From the NCBI RefSeq assembly GCF_037055325.1, contig NZ_CP146373.1:2604001-2668000 (forward strand): 64,000 nt of DNA. The letters run 5' to 3'. This stretch comes from Arachnia propionica (lineage in GTDB: Bacteria > Actinomycetota > Actinomycetes > Propionibacteriales > Propionibacteriaceae). The notes under the pieces are model-generated. The model searched no databases. It saw only the letters and a list, made by a program, of their open reading frames with translations, and had not been told where the DNA came from. Shown in pieces: positions 42,898-54,682 of this stretch; position 1 is the first letter of the stretch, and each line of letters starts with the position of its first letter. The translations under genes were made by a program, and so were the position numbers.

Positions 42898-45800
42898 CTC
42901 GTAGGTGTGGACTCAAGCAGTTGGCATTGCTTTACGCATAGGCGAGCCGCCTCTCTACGCAGCTCGCGGGCAGCTGCTGCTGCACCGGGTGCAGATCGAT
43001 ACGCTAAAAGTTTTGCCGTCTCACGCATTGCATGACCCACCCAAAGAGGCTGCCTCATCTGGAATGCTGCCGAACTTGCAAAATTCAGATAGTCGGCAGC
43101 CTCCTCCAGGCGACCTAGACGAAGAGAGAGTCGGCCGAGGTGGTAGGACACCGGTCCCCAAGAAGTGCGGTACCCCTCCCCGCAACCCAGAGCCGCGTAA
43201 GGCATGAGCTTATCAATAAGCATGTCCATAGAGTCGGGGTCCTCCGCCTCACTAGAAGCCACCGCCAGGGCACCCAAGTCGTGGAACCCAGCGTCGGATA
43301 CACTGTCAGGCAAAGATGCCACCAAGAACCGGAACTGTTCACGGCCGTCAGACAAACGTCCTTGAAGCTGGTGAACCAGTGCACTTTCGGCTGCCGAGTA
43401 CTGGATTTTAATATTGAGAACCAGCGAATGCGTGAATAAACCGCGATCGCCTAGGGCCCAAAGGGCCACAAGACCCTGCCGCAGACAATATCGCTGGTCT
43501 AATGGCGGTCTCCATTCACCTTGACAGAAGATGCGCACAGTATCGTACTCACTTTGGATAGCACGGACCTCTGGTAACGTTTCTGCTGTGGATCGGAGTC
43601 GTTCTTCGAAACGCTGAACTATCTCATGGTCATTTAGAATGGCGCCAGCAGACAACCCGTGTCGCAGGGCCAATTCTATTGCATCTGAGAAACCGGAGTG
43701 CGCGGCAACAACCCACAGGTCCTCGGCGATGACTGCGCGATGCAATGCATTCAGCGGGTTGGTGGACATCAGCTGCAACCGCTCACTAAGTGCGTGGAGC
43801 GCCGCTTCCAGGGCTTGCTTTGGCACCTCCAAGCTCTTGTGGCGCAGGACCGATGCCGTAAAACGTGCTGCTTGGAGACAACCCGCGTCTTCCTCATGCC
43901 CACGCCACGAGTGCGAGATGACGTCCAGGATGGGTCCCGGAGAGGGGAAATCAGCCGGGTGCTGTTGGAAGCACTCTTCGATCACCTGGACAGATTCCAT
44001 GGCACGCGGGAGATCGTTCGTACGAATCGCCGCTCCTGCTGTGTCTAGCAGGAGATCGCGCGCCGCAGCGGTGTCCAACGGGACCAGCGCTCGTGCCAAT
44101 TTTAGACGGAGACTCAGGGCGGTTGCCTCATCGAAGTTGGGCAACAAGCCAACTACTGAGTGACAAAGTTCCTCGACCTCGAGTCGGTCCCCCGCCGCAA
44201 TGGCCTCCTTGAGGCATTCGAGAATGGACTGGGGACACATCTTGGGGCAGTTCTGCAAATGTGCAACTGACATCCCCTTCAGGATCTTTCGGGCATAGAG
44301 TCTAGGAGTCCCGACGTCATCGTGGAACACCGCCCGAGTCAGCTTCCGCGCGATACGTTCCGCCGTAGTCGGGGAGACCGAAGCCAGGATCGCCTCGCCG
44401 TACACCCCGTGAGAGAAACGGACAGCCTGCGTGTCAGGGAGAGCATCGGGCAGTGGTACGTCCGTCAGCAAGTGGAGCCGCTTGAGTGTGGCCAAGGAGC
44501 TCAGCACCGCCGGCATTTGGATGGATAGGACTGCGGCGAGAACCGATGACTCCACTATCGGACCACACAAGGCAGTCGCCTCCAGAACAGCCAAGTCATC
44601 AGACCCCAGTGTCCTGGTCCGGTATCGGAGATGCGCATGGGCGACCGAATCAACGTCGCCCTCGTCTGGGCTGGTAGATATCAATGATGCCAGCAGAGGA
44701 TTACCACCGGACAGCTCGTAGATCCTATTGACCTGTCCAGGCAATAGGTCTGGCTGTCCCAAGTCCGCCAAGAATTTTTGAATCTCATCCGGCCGCAGCC
44801 GGCGAAGCGTCACAGTCCTGCTCCATGGAGCTGCTTGCGGGAGAAGGGAATGCGGGGGGTCAGCATCAAGGAAGTCCTCGATTCCTTCCGTGGAGACCAC
44901 CATGAGGCGATGCGGCCAACGTTGGGATGCCATGAGTGCGGTGAGTGTCCGCCGTGTGATCTCATCACTGCGATCCAGGTCATCTATCAGTAAGAGCACC
45001 GGTTCTTCGACGCCCACGTTCTGCAGATATCGGACCAAGTCCGCCACAGTCTCATTTCGGCTCACAGATCTAGATTCCAGGCACTGACTGGATAATCGAT
45101 GATATGAGGCTAAGGCATGAGCGAGCACCGATCGGTCCTCCAGAACTTCCCATGCATTGCAGACAATCACATGCTCTGCCTGCGCACCGAACTCACGTAG
45201 GAGTGCCTGGATGAACGTAGATTTTCCAGAGCCTGGTTCGCCACGCACCCGTAGGTGCCCGCCGCGGCCTCGGACCGTATCCTGCCAACAGCGCCTAGCC
45301 TGATTGAGCTGATCCGTTACGCCATACTGCATGACCGCGGCCCGGGACTGTCGGCGCGGGTTTTTCGGTGCCCCTGTGCGGGTGCCGAGTGCCGAGAGGT
45401 AGATGTGCTGGGTCTCATCCTCGGGGGCTATGCCCAACTCATCGTTCAGATGATCCCGGAAACGGATGTACTCATCAATGGCTCGAGCTCTGTTCCCCGC
45501 CGCAATCAGAGCGCGCAGCCGGAGGCGCATCGAGCGATCTGACAGCGAATCCGCTGCCACCGCCATGGACGAGAACTCCAAGGCCATGGAGTCGTGCCCA
45601 GTTTCCAGCGTGTATTGCGCAGCTAGCTGTGCCAACTCGAGATGCGCGGTCTGGAGTTTGTGACGAACGAGATTGACCCATTCACCATCGACATCAGGCA
45701 GGAAGGGTTTGCCCAGTACTTCCAAAGCGCGGACCATCGGGGAAGCGCCGTCCCCGAAGGACAAGAGAGAATTCAGCTGCCCGAGGTCTTTGGAGAGTGC

Positions 45801-46190
45801 ATCGGCTTGGCACTGAACGTACTTTAGAAGATTCAGCGCTTCCTCGACGTCCACCGCAACAGAACGGTCCAGGACCAGCCGGTACAACTCACCGTTGAAT
45901 TTCAATGAAGTTCTACTGTGTAGCGTATTCAAGCTCCTACGGGCCTTCGAGATGAGACCGCGCAACGCGGATGCCCATGTGTTCGGCCAGTCATCGCCCC
46001 ATATTGTTGTCGCCAACTGCCCGGGCGTGAGCCCCCCGCGCTCGCGTTCCAGGACGAGGCGCGCCGTCAGCACTTGGACTCGCCGACCCGCCAGCGGTGA
46101 GCTAACAGGCGTCCCGTCGATGTTGTCCGTCACCTGTGGCGTCCCACAGAGGGTTATCAAGGAGCGGCGCACTCCCCTTGTGTTCTCCAT
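42879..46190 (-). CDS. Large SARP/AfsR-type transcriptional regulator with ATPase domain
   Basis: 1103 residues. OmpR-type winged helix about 30-105, BTAD domain about 110-260 (ALNLLKYVQCQADAL, RLRLRALIAAGNRARAID), AAA/NB-ARC ATPase with Walker A GEPGSGKST (317-325) and Walker B LLLIDDLDRS (398-407), then a long helical, TPR-like C-terminal half. Regulators of this build (AfsR, PimR type) activate antibiotic and pigment clusters. It is the only cluster-type regulator next to the biosynthetic operons and the natural candidate to bind the direct repeat at 37.06 kb. Confidence 0.9.
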   Translation of the reverse strand: MENTRGVRRSLITLCGTPQVTDNIDGTPVSSPLAGRRVQVLTARLVLERERGGLTPGQLATTIWGDDWPNTWASALRGLISKARRSLNTLHSRTSLKFNGELYRLVLDRSVAVDVEEALNLLKYVQCQADALSKDLGQLNSLLSFGDGASPMVRALEVLGKPFLPDVDGEWVNLVRHKLQTAHLELAQLAAQYTLETGHDSMALEFSSMAVAADSLSDRSMRLRLRALIAAGNRARAIDEYIRFRDHLNDELGIAPEDETQHIYLSALGTRTGAPKNPRRQSRAAVMQYGVTDQLNQARRCWQDTVRGRGGHLRVRGEPGSGKSTFIQALLREFGAQAEHVIVCNAWEVLEDRSVLAHALASYHRLSSQCLESRSVSRNETVADLVRYLQNVGVEEPVLLLIDDLDRSDEITRRTLTALMASQRWPHRLMVVSTEGIEDFLDADPPHSLLPQAAPWSRTVTLRRLRPDEIQKFLADLGQPDLLPGQVNRIYELSGGNPLLASLISTSPDEGDVDSVAHAHLRYRTRTLGSDDLAVLEATALCGPIVESSVLAAVLSIQMPAVLSSLATLKRLHLLTDVPLPDALPDTQAVRFSHGVYGEAILASVSPTTAERIARKLTRAVFHDDVGTPRLYARKILKGMSVAHLQNCPKMCPQSILECLKEAIAAGDRLEVEELCHSVVGLLPNFDEATALSLRLKLARALVPLDTAAARDLLLDTAGAAIRTNDLPRAMESVQVIEECFQQHPADFPSPGPILDVISHSWRGHEEDAGCLQAARFTASVLRHKSLEVPKQALEAALHALSERLQLMSTNPLNALHRAVIAEDLWVVAAHSGFSDAIELALRHGLSAGAILNDHEIVQRFEERLRSTAETLPEVRAIQSEYDTVRIFCQGEWRPPLDQRYCLRQGLVALWALGDRGLFTHSLVLNIKIQYSAAESALVHQLQGRLSDGREQFRFLVASLPDSVSDAGFHDLGALAVASSEAEDPDSMDMLIDKLMPYAALGCGEGYRTSWGPVSYHLGRLSLRLGRLEEAADYLNFASSAAFQMRQPLWVGHAMRETAKLLAYRSAPGAAAAARELRREAARLCVKQCQLLESTPTSHHRMA

Positions 46191-46326
46191 ACGTTCTGAT
46201 CTCCTCGTTCTTCACACGTTTCGCCCCGTGCCTACCTAGCAGTAGACCCGATCTCCTGTCACATCCATCATGTCTATTGATCCTGCTTCAGGTGATATGG
46301 CCGCAATAGTGATTTTGATGACACTT

Positions 46327-47400
46327 TCAGCGCCCCGACCCGAGGCGAAGTGATGTGGACCTGTCATCGGCGCTGATCCCGGTGACCCCAACCGCCCCAC
46401 CCGCGAACGAGCGTCGCCATGCGCTTGGAGGCGACCCCACAGTGCGTGTAAAAGCTCTGCTGAATGAGGCCTCCGAGCCGTACCCGACCTGTCGTGCGGT
46501 CTCGGCCACGCTCAGGTCCGATCGACTCAAAAGAAGACGAGCCTTGTCCATACGCCAACGTGTCAGGTAGGCGATGGGTGTCTCTCCCACGAGCTGGGAG
46601 AACCGAGCACTAAAAAGAGACCGGGAACTTGCTGCCACTCTGGCCAGGCTGGCGACATCCCAAGGGTGTCCTGGGTTGGAGTGTATGGCCAGGAGCGCAG
46701 GGCCGATCCGCTCGTCGTTAACCGCTGCAAACCAGCCCACGCGTGCAGAGTGAGTTTCGGCCAACCATGAGCGGATGGCCTGGACCACGATGATGTCTGC
46801 GAGCCGAGAGGCAACCACGTCGCCACCCACCTGCTGCGTGGCGAGCTCAGTACCCATGAGCCGGATGGATTCTAGGATCTGTGAATGAGAAACTACAGAA
46901 TCTCGGGTGAGGACGAGCAAGGGAGGCAGCTGACGCGCCAGCTGCCGGGCTGCCGGCTCCTCGAACCCCACGATCCCGCAAGCAACCCGAGTGGATTCCC
47001 CACCCTCGCCGTGCTTTAGAAGCGAGTAACTCGGACCTAAATACTCCTGGGGAAGAAGATCCACCCGGTGGGGCACCATGGTCAAGGTGTCCTCCTCCAG
47101 CAGGTCATGGCTGTGCATGATGTGGCCCGTGCCGTGTGGCACCAGCGCAAGATCACCAGGGCGCAAATACTCCGGATCCAGGCCGTCTACCCGGAGCACA
47201 CAGTGTCCTTCCGTAACAACATGGAAGCTGATGGTCTCTTCCGATGCCGGCATCTCCAACGCCCAAGGTGCGCTCAGCTCGGTCTGGCAGTAGAAATCAC
47301 CCCGCAGCCGCATTCTATGTAGGATCTCGTCGAGTCTGGATGAGGGTGCGTAGGCAGTGCGCTGGCCTTCACCGGCCAAGGGGTGTGTGGTGGAGGTCAT
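46327..47400 (-). CDS. AraC-family regulator with cupin sensor domain
   Basis: 357 residues. N-terminal cupin_6 domain (about 25-210, with CVLRVDGLDPEYLRPGDLALVPHG) and C-terminal AraC double HTH (about 230-335; VASLARVAASSRSLFSARFS, SVAETARQVGYGSEASFSRAF). Divergent from an NmrA-type oxidoreductase gene 238 bp away, a frequent pairing in which the AraC protein controls the oxidoreductase. The 136-bp gap to the SARP gene holds that gene's promoter. Confidence 0.87.
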   Translation of the reverse strand: MTSTTHPLAGEGQRTAYAPSSRLDEILHRMRLRGDFYCQTELSAPWALEMPASEETISFHVVTEGHCVLRVDGLDPEYLRPGDLALVPHGTGHIMHSHDLLEEDTLTMVPHRVDLLPQEYLGPSYSLLKHGEGGESTRVACGIVGFEEPAARQLARQLPPLLVLTRDSVVSHSQILESIRLMGTELATQQVGGDVVASRLADIIVVQAIRSWLAETHSARVGWFAAVNDERIGPALLAIHSNPGHPWDVASLARVAASSRSLFSARFSQLVGETPIAYLTRWRMDKARLLLSRSDLSVAETARQVGYGSEASFSRAFTRTVGSPPSAWRRSFAGGAVGVTGISADDRSTSLRLGSGR

Positions 47401-47638
47401 ATGACCATGCTGTCACTTATCGGTCGAAAATCCATGAACTATAGACGATTGATCAAGGATTCTGGAGGAATGAACATTCAGAAACCCGCCGAACCCCCTA
47501 CTGTTGAATGTAGTCGCTTGCAATGGCAAGCATCATCATGATCGATACCGAGCAGCCAGGCTGCATCACAGGTGACATTCCTACCTACAGCAGCACACCT
47601 TGCTCGAGAAGATCAGCTATACAGAATCAGGAGTCACC

Positions 47639-48505
47639 ATGTACGTCATCTCTGGAGCCACCGGTCGTATCGGCTCAGCCATTGCCGACCGCCTACTCAG
47701 ATCCGGCCACCCCGTCCGCGCTATCGTTCGCCGTCCAGATGCAGCCACCGACTGGACCTCCCGAGGGGCCGAGGCGGCTGTCTTGGATCTGCGTGACAGC
47801 CAGAAGCTCACCGAGGCTCTGAACGGTGCAAAGGCCTTCTTCGCCATGATGCCCTTCGATCTTTCCGTACCGGACTTGGATCAGTACGCCACAGAGGTGG
47901 CGAATTCAGTTTCCAACGCGGTCAAAGACTCTGGCGTTCGCCATACCGTGATGCTTTCCTCCGGTGGTGCCGACCTAACCGAAGGCACCGGCCCGATCCT
48001 GGGTCTGCACCACATGGAGCAAGCCCTCGCGCAGACGGGCACTATCCTGACTGCATTGCGCCCGGGGCATTTCCAGGAGAAGTTCGGGGATGTCCTCGGA
48101 GCTGTCCTGCACGAGGGGATATTCCCGGTATTCGCCTCAAGCGCAGACACGCCCCTGCCCATGGTGGCAACCCGCGACATTGCGGAGGTCGCGGTCCAGG
48201 AACTGCTGGCAGATGCGCAGTCCAGCGAGGCTGTAGACATCGTGGGTCCGGAGTACACGGAGCGCCAGGTTGCCAAGTCGCTGAGTAACGCCCTGGGCAA
48301 GTCACTTGAGGTTGTGACGATTCCCGAGCCTGGCTGGATGGACGCCTTGCTGAAGGCTGGCTTCGCACCACACATCGCGGAGAGCCTGATAGATCTGTAC
48401 CGGGCGGACGAACAGAAGCGTCTGGGGCCACGCGGCAATCGAAGCATTCGCGTGACCACAGATATCGACAGCACGGTCCAGCACGTGCTCGCGCAGGAGG
48501 CCTGA
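47639..48505 (+). CDS. NmrA-like NAD(P)-binding protein
   Basis: 288 residues from the ATG at 47639 after AGGAG (AGGAGTCACC). Rossmann motif GATGRIG (6-12), beginning MYVISGATGRIGSAIADRLL; atypical SDR/NmrA layout without the usual Tyr-x-x-x-Lys, so it may be a redox sensor or quinone-type reductase. Its divergent AraC neighbour probably regulates it. Lies at the right end of the island and may not belong to the biosynthetic pathway. Confidence 0.83.
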   Translation: MYVISGATGRIGSAIADRLLRSGHPVRAIVRRPDAATDWTSRGAEAAVLDLRDSQKLTEALNGAKAFFAMMPFDLSVPDLDQYATEVANSVSNAVKDSGVRHTVMLSSGGADLTEGTGPILGLHHMEQALAQTGTILTALRPGHFQEKFGDVLGAVLHEGIFPVFASSADTPLPMVATRDIAEVAVQELLADAQSSEAVDIVGPEYTERQVAKSLSNALGKSLEVVTIPEPGWMDALLKAGFAPHIAESLIDLYRADEQKRLGPRGNRSIRVTTDIDSTVQHVLAQEA

Positions 48506-49075
48506 CCCTCGCCTCCATGTCGGCAGGCAGCTTCCCTATAACGGGGAATCGGTCGGATAGCGAACATCTCTCGTGATGAAACCGTGCAAGATCCTTCGAA
48601 TCAAGTGACGAGGATTTGACTCGAGCCCCTGATGTCCAAGGCCTCACAAGTTCTCGCCGGAAGGTCTCCATAGGGATAGGGACTGAAGGAAGGTTTTAGA
48701 GACGGGACAGTGCGGAGAACCGGGATGTCGGCGACTCTGCGGGAGTTATGGATCGAGTGATGATGGGCCCTGGGGCTATCTCGGCGAGAGATCACAAGGC
48801 CCTTACCACGATCCCCCGCAAGGATGGGATGGGCGTCAACGATCTGTTAAGTCCAAGGCTCACCACCACGGTGCTGGGCCTTGGACTTACTCATCCGGGT
48901 GTGGTGATGGGCATGGCCTCATCCGGGCAAGGCAGCGAGATGGTCGGCGTCCGAGGGTCATAGAACTTCTTGAACGCCCAACCCCCGGCAAGCCCGCGGT
49001 GAATTCGTTCCCTCTTACTGCTGGTCAGCGGCGTCTGTGCTTGTGAGTGTTTCTGATTTCGGTACAGGTGTCACG
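48506..49075. other. 570 bp without a supportable gene
   Basis: Short frames only (one of 71 codons at 48748-48963 has no features). Separates the NmrA gene from the IS481-like remnant; probably degenerate mobile-element DNA. Confidence 0.45.
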
Positions 49076-49459
49076 TTAGGGGTGGGCGCGGTAGTGATCG
49101 TCGTTGTCAGTCAGGAACTGGATGGTGTTTCCTCGTTCATGGAACCAGGCAACAGCATTGCGTAAGACCTCAGCAATCATTTCCTTAGGTCTTGTCCTCC
49201 TGGGCTTCGACGTGGGCGAGATGGGGAGTGGCCGTCGAGCACGGTGTGTAGGGCAAAAGGTCCTGATCAAGGGGCGGTGGTGGGTGTTCATGGCGACCCT
49301 AGTCCAGGCCGGGGCCAACGTTTGGCGCTTGAATCTTTGTTGGCCTCTACATGGTGCCGGCCTCCGTTGTCGAACCTTGCCGAATTTCTTGGTGTTTATG
49401 TGGAACTGTTCCGCGTCAGTGATGCCCCACGTTGACCTGGCCAACGCATGACCGATCAC
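49076..49459 (-). pseudogene. IS481-like transposase remnant
   Basis: About 127 codons: [15 protein letters not shown] matches the conserved H-x-D-x-K-K-x-G start of the IS481 catalytic domain (Asp replaced by Asn), and AVAWFHERGNTIQFLTDND matches the AVAWFxxxGxxVERVLTDNG part. The segment between is compressed and the ends are missing; the first catalytic Asp is gone. Not functional. Contains part of the right 120-bp repeat arm. Confidence 0.7.
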
Positions 49460-49538
49460 CAGATCCCGGGCAGCCTCACGGGCCGGTTACGGCCACGGGT
49501 CCTTGGGACGATGATCATGGCAAGCCTTGGCCTCCACC
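49419..49538. repeat. Right arm of the 120-bp inverted repeat
   Basis: Inverted match to 21083-21202, one difference seen. It overlaps the 5' end of the IS481-like remnant and ends about 35 bp before the intact DUF488 gene, marking the right edge of foreign DNA. Confidence 0.92.
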
Positions 49539-49571
49539 GGCACCACTTCTGCTCAGGCATGTCGATCAACT

Positions 49572-49934
49572 TCACGAGATCGCCTGCAGATCCTCCAGGA
49601 GCTCCTGCAGCACCACCGCCTGGTTCATCCGCGGGTCGCGGGCCGCGTACAGCAACGTCACCACCGGCTGATCGGCGAGTCTCTCCGCCAGGGCCCCGGC
49701 CGCGCCAGAGGCCTTCAGCTCGGCCCGGTAGCGGTCCCTGAATTCCTCGAACCGGGACGGGTCGTGCCCGAAGTCGCGTCTCGTCTCGGTGCTCGGCGCC
49801 ACGTCCTTGCACCACTCATCCAGGTGCGCGGTCTCCTTCGAGATCCCACGAGGCCAGAGCCGGTCAACGAGAACGCGGTAGCCGTCCGTCCCGGCGGGTT
49901 CCTCGTAGATGCGCTTGATACGCCAGGAAGTCAT
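49572..49934 (-). CDS. DUF488-family protein
   Basis: 120 residues from the ATG at 49934 (MTSWRIKRIYEEPAGTDGYR). Hallmarks of the family: RVLVDRLWPRGISKETAHLDEW, CKDVAPS, and RRDFGHDP. Role unknown; often near stress or DNA-maintenance genes. The ATPase gene ends 4 bp upstream. An internally deleted copy of its 3' end is found at about 18.5 kb. Confidence 0.88.
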   Translation of the reverse strand: MTSWRIKRIYEEPAGTDGYRVLVDRLWPRGISKETAHLDEWCKDVAPSTETRRDFGHDPSRFEEFRDRYRAELKASGAAGALAERLADQPVVTLLYAARDPRMNQAVVLQELLEDLQAIS

Positions 49935-50218
49935 GGTGTCATTCTTCACCCGAGACTTCCACCGACACCGGATCCTTCAACACGTAGTGGAACCCACGTC
50001 CCTTCCGGTGGGCCCACGCAGGCTGCACCACCCCGACTCGTTCCAGCTTCTGGATCAACGGGACCGCTCCAGCCGCCGATATTCCGAGGATCGATCCCAG
50101 CTCCGTCGTAGACAACCTACCCCTCGACTGCACGTAGCTGCGCGCCACGGCCTGCCGATCGCGCCCCGGCATGGCGAGTTTCACCCGCTCATACAGGGAA
50201 GTCAGTCCCTCCCGTGCC
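49926..50218. repeat. Right copy of the 293-bp direct repeat
   Basis: Spans the first codons of the DUF488 gene and the last 93 codons or so of the ATPase gene; matches 18545-18837. This copy is in an intact genetic context and is probably the original. Confidence 0.93.
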
Positions 50219-51240
50219 GGTTGGGACAGGGTCCACACCTCGGGGCCTTCCGTCGGCACACCGGCCACCGGGACGAGAAACCAGGCGCCGGAAACCTTGA
50301 TGCTGCTCAGTCTTCTCAGCAGCGTACGGGCCATGAACTCATTCGTGTGGGTGATCCTGGCCGCGGTCCTGATGTCGATCCAGCGGTGATCCGCGACCCG
50401 CCGTAGCAGCAACAGCAGGCGGTGGTCCTCCAGCACCCGAGGCCGCCCGAGTTCCGAGATCCAGAGCTGCCAGGCAGGATCGGGGGGACGACCGCCCAGA
50501 AATACCTCGACGCTGCTGCCTTCCACCTCCCGGAAGGTCGGGGCGGGTTGGCCGTGCCCGACCAGTCCGGAGACCATCCTGTGGATCCCGGCCCCCCGCA
50601 TCTCCACCAGCCCGAGTGGCTTCAAGAGCTTCATCAGATGGGCGTTACGGGGAAACTGTGGCCGGGAGAACATGTTGTACTCCCCGAATCCCCCGACGAA
50701 CCCCCCAGGGCTGCGCACCCTCAGCGTCCCGAGACGGTGCTCCTGCTCCACCTCGGTGGCGTGCGAGACGCTCCAGTCGCGGTGCACCACCCCGTTGATG
50801 ACGGCCTCCCGGGTCGCCTGGGCACTCAGGGCGGGGACGGTTTCCTCCTCCACCCAGTCGGGCATCCGGACCTCGGGGTTGTTCCTGCGGACAGCATCGA
50901 GCACCAGCGTCAACTGCTCCAAACCGGAGAGTTCTCCGCTCAGCCGCAGCTCCCTGTGTCCGCCCCGGAGTCGATACTCGATGACCAGACGTCCGCTCCC
51001 CACGAACATCCACCAGGCGGCGTTGGTGAGCATTCCGTCGTCCCCGACTGCTCCCAGACGCTGCAGGAGTTCGAGGTCGTGCGCGACCGCGAGGTCACGG
51101 GACTCCGCTTCCCCCGACGCCTCGAGGTATCTCCTGACCAGCTGGAGAGCCTCAGGGCGCACCAGGTCCGGGGTCTTGCCGGAAGATTTTCCGGACCAGG
51201 TCAGTTTCGGGCGTTTCCTGTGAGATCCCACCGAGGTCAT
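49939..51240 (-). CDS. RecG-like/AlbA-group ATP-binding protein (COG2865 type), without clear N-terminal AlbA domain
   Basis: 433 residues from the ATG at 51240. The HATPase_c_4 signature is clear: REAVINGVVHRDWS (about 165-178), RSPGGFVGGF and RGAGIHRM. The C-terminal 100 residues form a winged-helix region (RLSTTELGSILGISAAGAVP). Most relatives carry a Schlafen-AlbA_2 domain of about 120 residues at the N terminus; here that part is short and not recognisable. Probably a DNA-binding regulator. Its 3' end is the source of the fragment at 18.56 kb. Confidence 0.8.
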   Translation of the reverse strand: MTSVGSHRKRPKLTWSGKSSGKTPDLVRPEALQLVRRYLEASGEAESRDLAVAHDLELLQRLGAVGDDGMLTNAAWWMFVGSGRLVIEYRLRGGHRELRLSGELSGLEQLTLVLDAVRRNNPEVRMPDWVEEETVPALSAQATREAVINGVVHRDWSVSHATEVEQEHRLGTLRVRSPGGFVGGFGEYNMFSRPQFPRNAHLMKLLKPLGLVEMRGAGIHRMVSGLVGHGQPAPTFREVEGSSVEVFLGGRPPDPAWQLWISELGRPRVLEDHRLLLLLRRVADHRWIDIRTAARITHTNEFMARTLLRRLSSIKVSGAWFLVPVAGVPTEGPEVWTLSQPAREGLTSLYERVKLAMPGRDRQAVARSYVQSRGRLSTTELGSILGISAAGAVPLIQKLERVGVVQPAWAHRKGRGFHYVLKDPVSVEVSGEE

Positions 51241-51334
51241 GTGCCCAATACTCACCTAACCTTCGGTCAGCTCGGGGGAATCGCGCCCTTTCCTTGCCCA
51301 AACCGGCCCAAAAGCCGACACGATCTTGGACGGT

Positions 51335-51538
51335 TCAGCGTCCCAGAAGCTTCTCCCTCAGCTGTGTCACGCGACGTTGCTTGGTCTCGTGGCGTTTCGC
51401 ATCCTCGAAACTCTTGACCCATTCACGCTGATGGCTGGGAGGAAGTCGTTCCCAGGCGGCACGCAGTTCCCCGTCCTCGGCGAGGGCCGCATCCAACGGG
51501 GCTGGCGGGGTGACGACAACGCGCGGTTTCGATGTCAT
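51335..51538 (-). CDS. YdeI/OmpD-associated (OmdA-like) short protein
   Basis: 67 residues. Matches only the C-terminal piece of the family: LPPSHQREWVKSFEDAKRHE followed by TKQRRV, where the typical sequence is PSHxREYVxWIxEAKRxETRxRRI. Function unknown. Lies 20 bp downstream of purA on the same strand and is likely cotranscribed with it. Confidence 0.75.
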   Translation of the reverse strand: MTSKPRVVVTPPAPLDAALAEDGELRAAWERLPPSHQREWVKSFEDAKRHETKQRRVTQLREKLLGR

Positions 51539-51558
51539 GTCGTCAACTTACTGGCCCG

Positions 51559-52977
<1,419 letters not shown>

Positions 52978-53057
52978 TCACGCGCTCCTTGCTTGATTCA
53001 CAAGCAGTTTCGCGCGAGCATCGGGAATGAACGATCGCAAGGGAGCAGGAGCACCCC

Positions 53058-54052
<995 letters not shown>

Positions 54053-54053
<1 letters not shown>

Positions 54054-54679
54054 TGCTCACCCACGAGCAGTGCATGGCCTGGCTGCAGGCCTTCGCTGCC
54101 CTGATCAACGACAACGCGGTTTTCCTCACCGACCTCGATGCGGCCATAGGCGACGCCGATCACGGCACCAACATGGCCCGCGGCACGACGGCGACCCTGG
54201 GCAAGCTCGACGCCACAATCCCGCTCGGGGCGATGTTCAAATCCGTCGGCATGACCCTGGTCAGTACCGTCGGCGGATCCGCCGGGCCGCTGTACGGAAC
54301 CTTCTTCATGAGATTCGGGACGCGACTCGGCGACGTCGAGGACGTGTCCCTGCCCACCTTCGCGGCTGCCCTGAAAGCCGGGCGGGATGGGGTGGTCGAG
54401 CGCGGCAAGGCATCCGTGGGCGAGAAAACCATGCTCGACGCCATGACCCCGGCGGTCGAGGCCTTCGAGTCACACGTCGCCGACGGCGATGGACCCCTGG
54501 CAGCCGCCACGGCGGCCCTGGCAGCCGCAGAACAGGGCCGGGATGCCACCATTCCACTGGTGGCGCGGAAGGGTCGCGCCTCCTATCTGGGAGAACGTTC
54601 CGCCGGACACCAGGACCCGGGTGCCACCTCCACCGTCTACCTGTTCAAGGCCCTCGTGACAGCCGTCGAGGAGGGCTGA
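54053..54679 (+). CDS. dhaL: Dihydroxyacetone kinase subunit DhaL (ADP-binding)
   Basis: Carries tightly bound ADP that is recharged to ATP by DhaM and passes phosphate to DhaK-bound dihydroxyacetone. 208 residues; DLDAAIGDADHGTNMARG is the Mg-ADP motif and GGSAGPLYGTFF, KGRASYLGERSAGHQDPGA the conserved end. The ADP-requiring, PTS-dependent type is confirmed by the neighbouring dhaM. Confidence 0.95.
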
Positions 54680-54682
54680 CCC

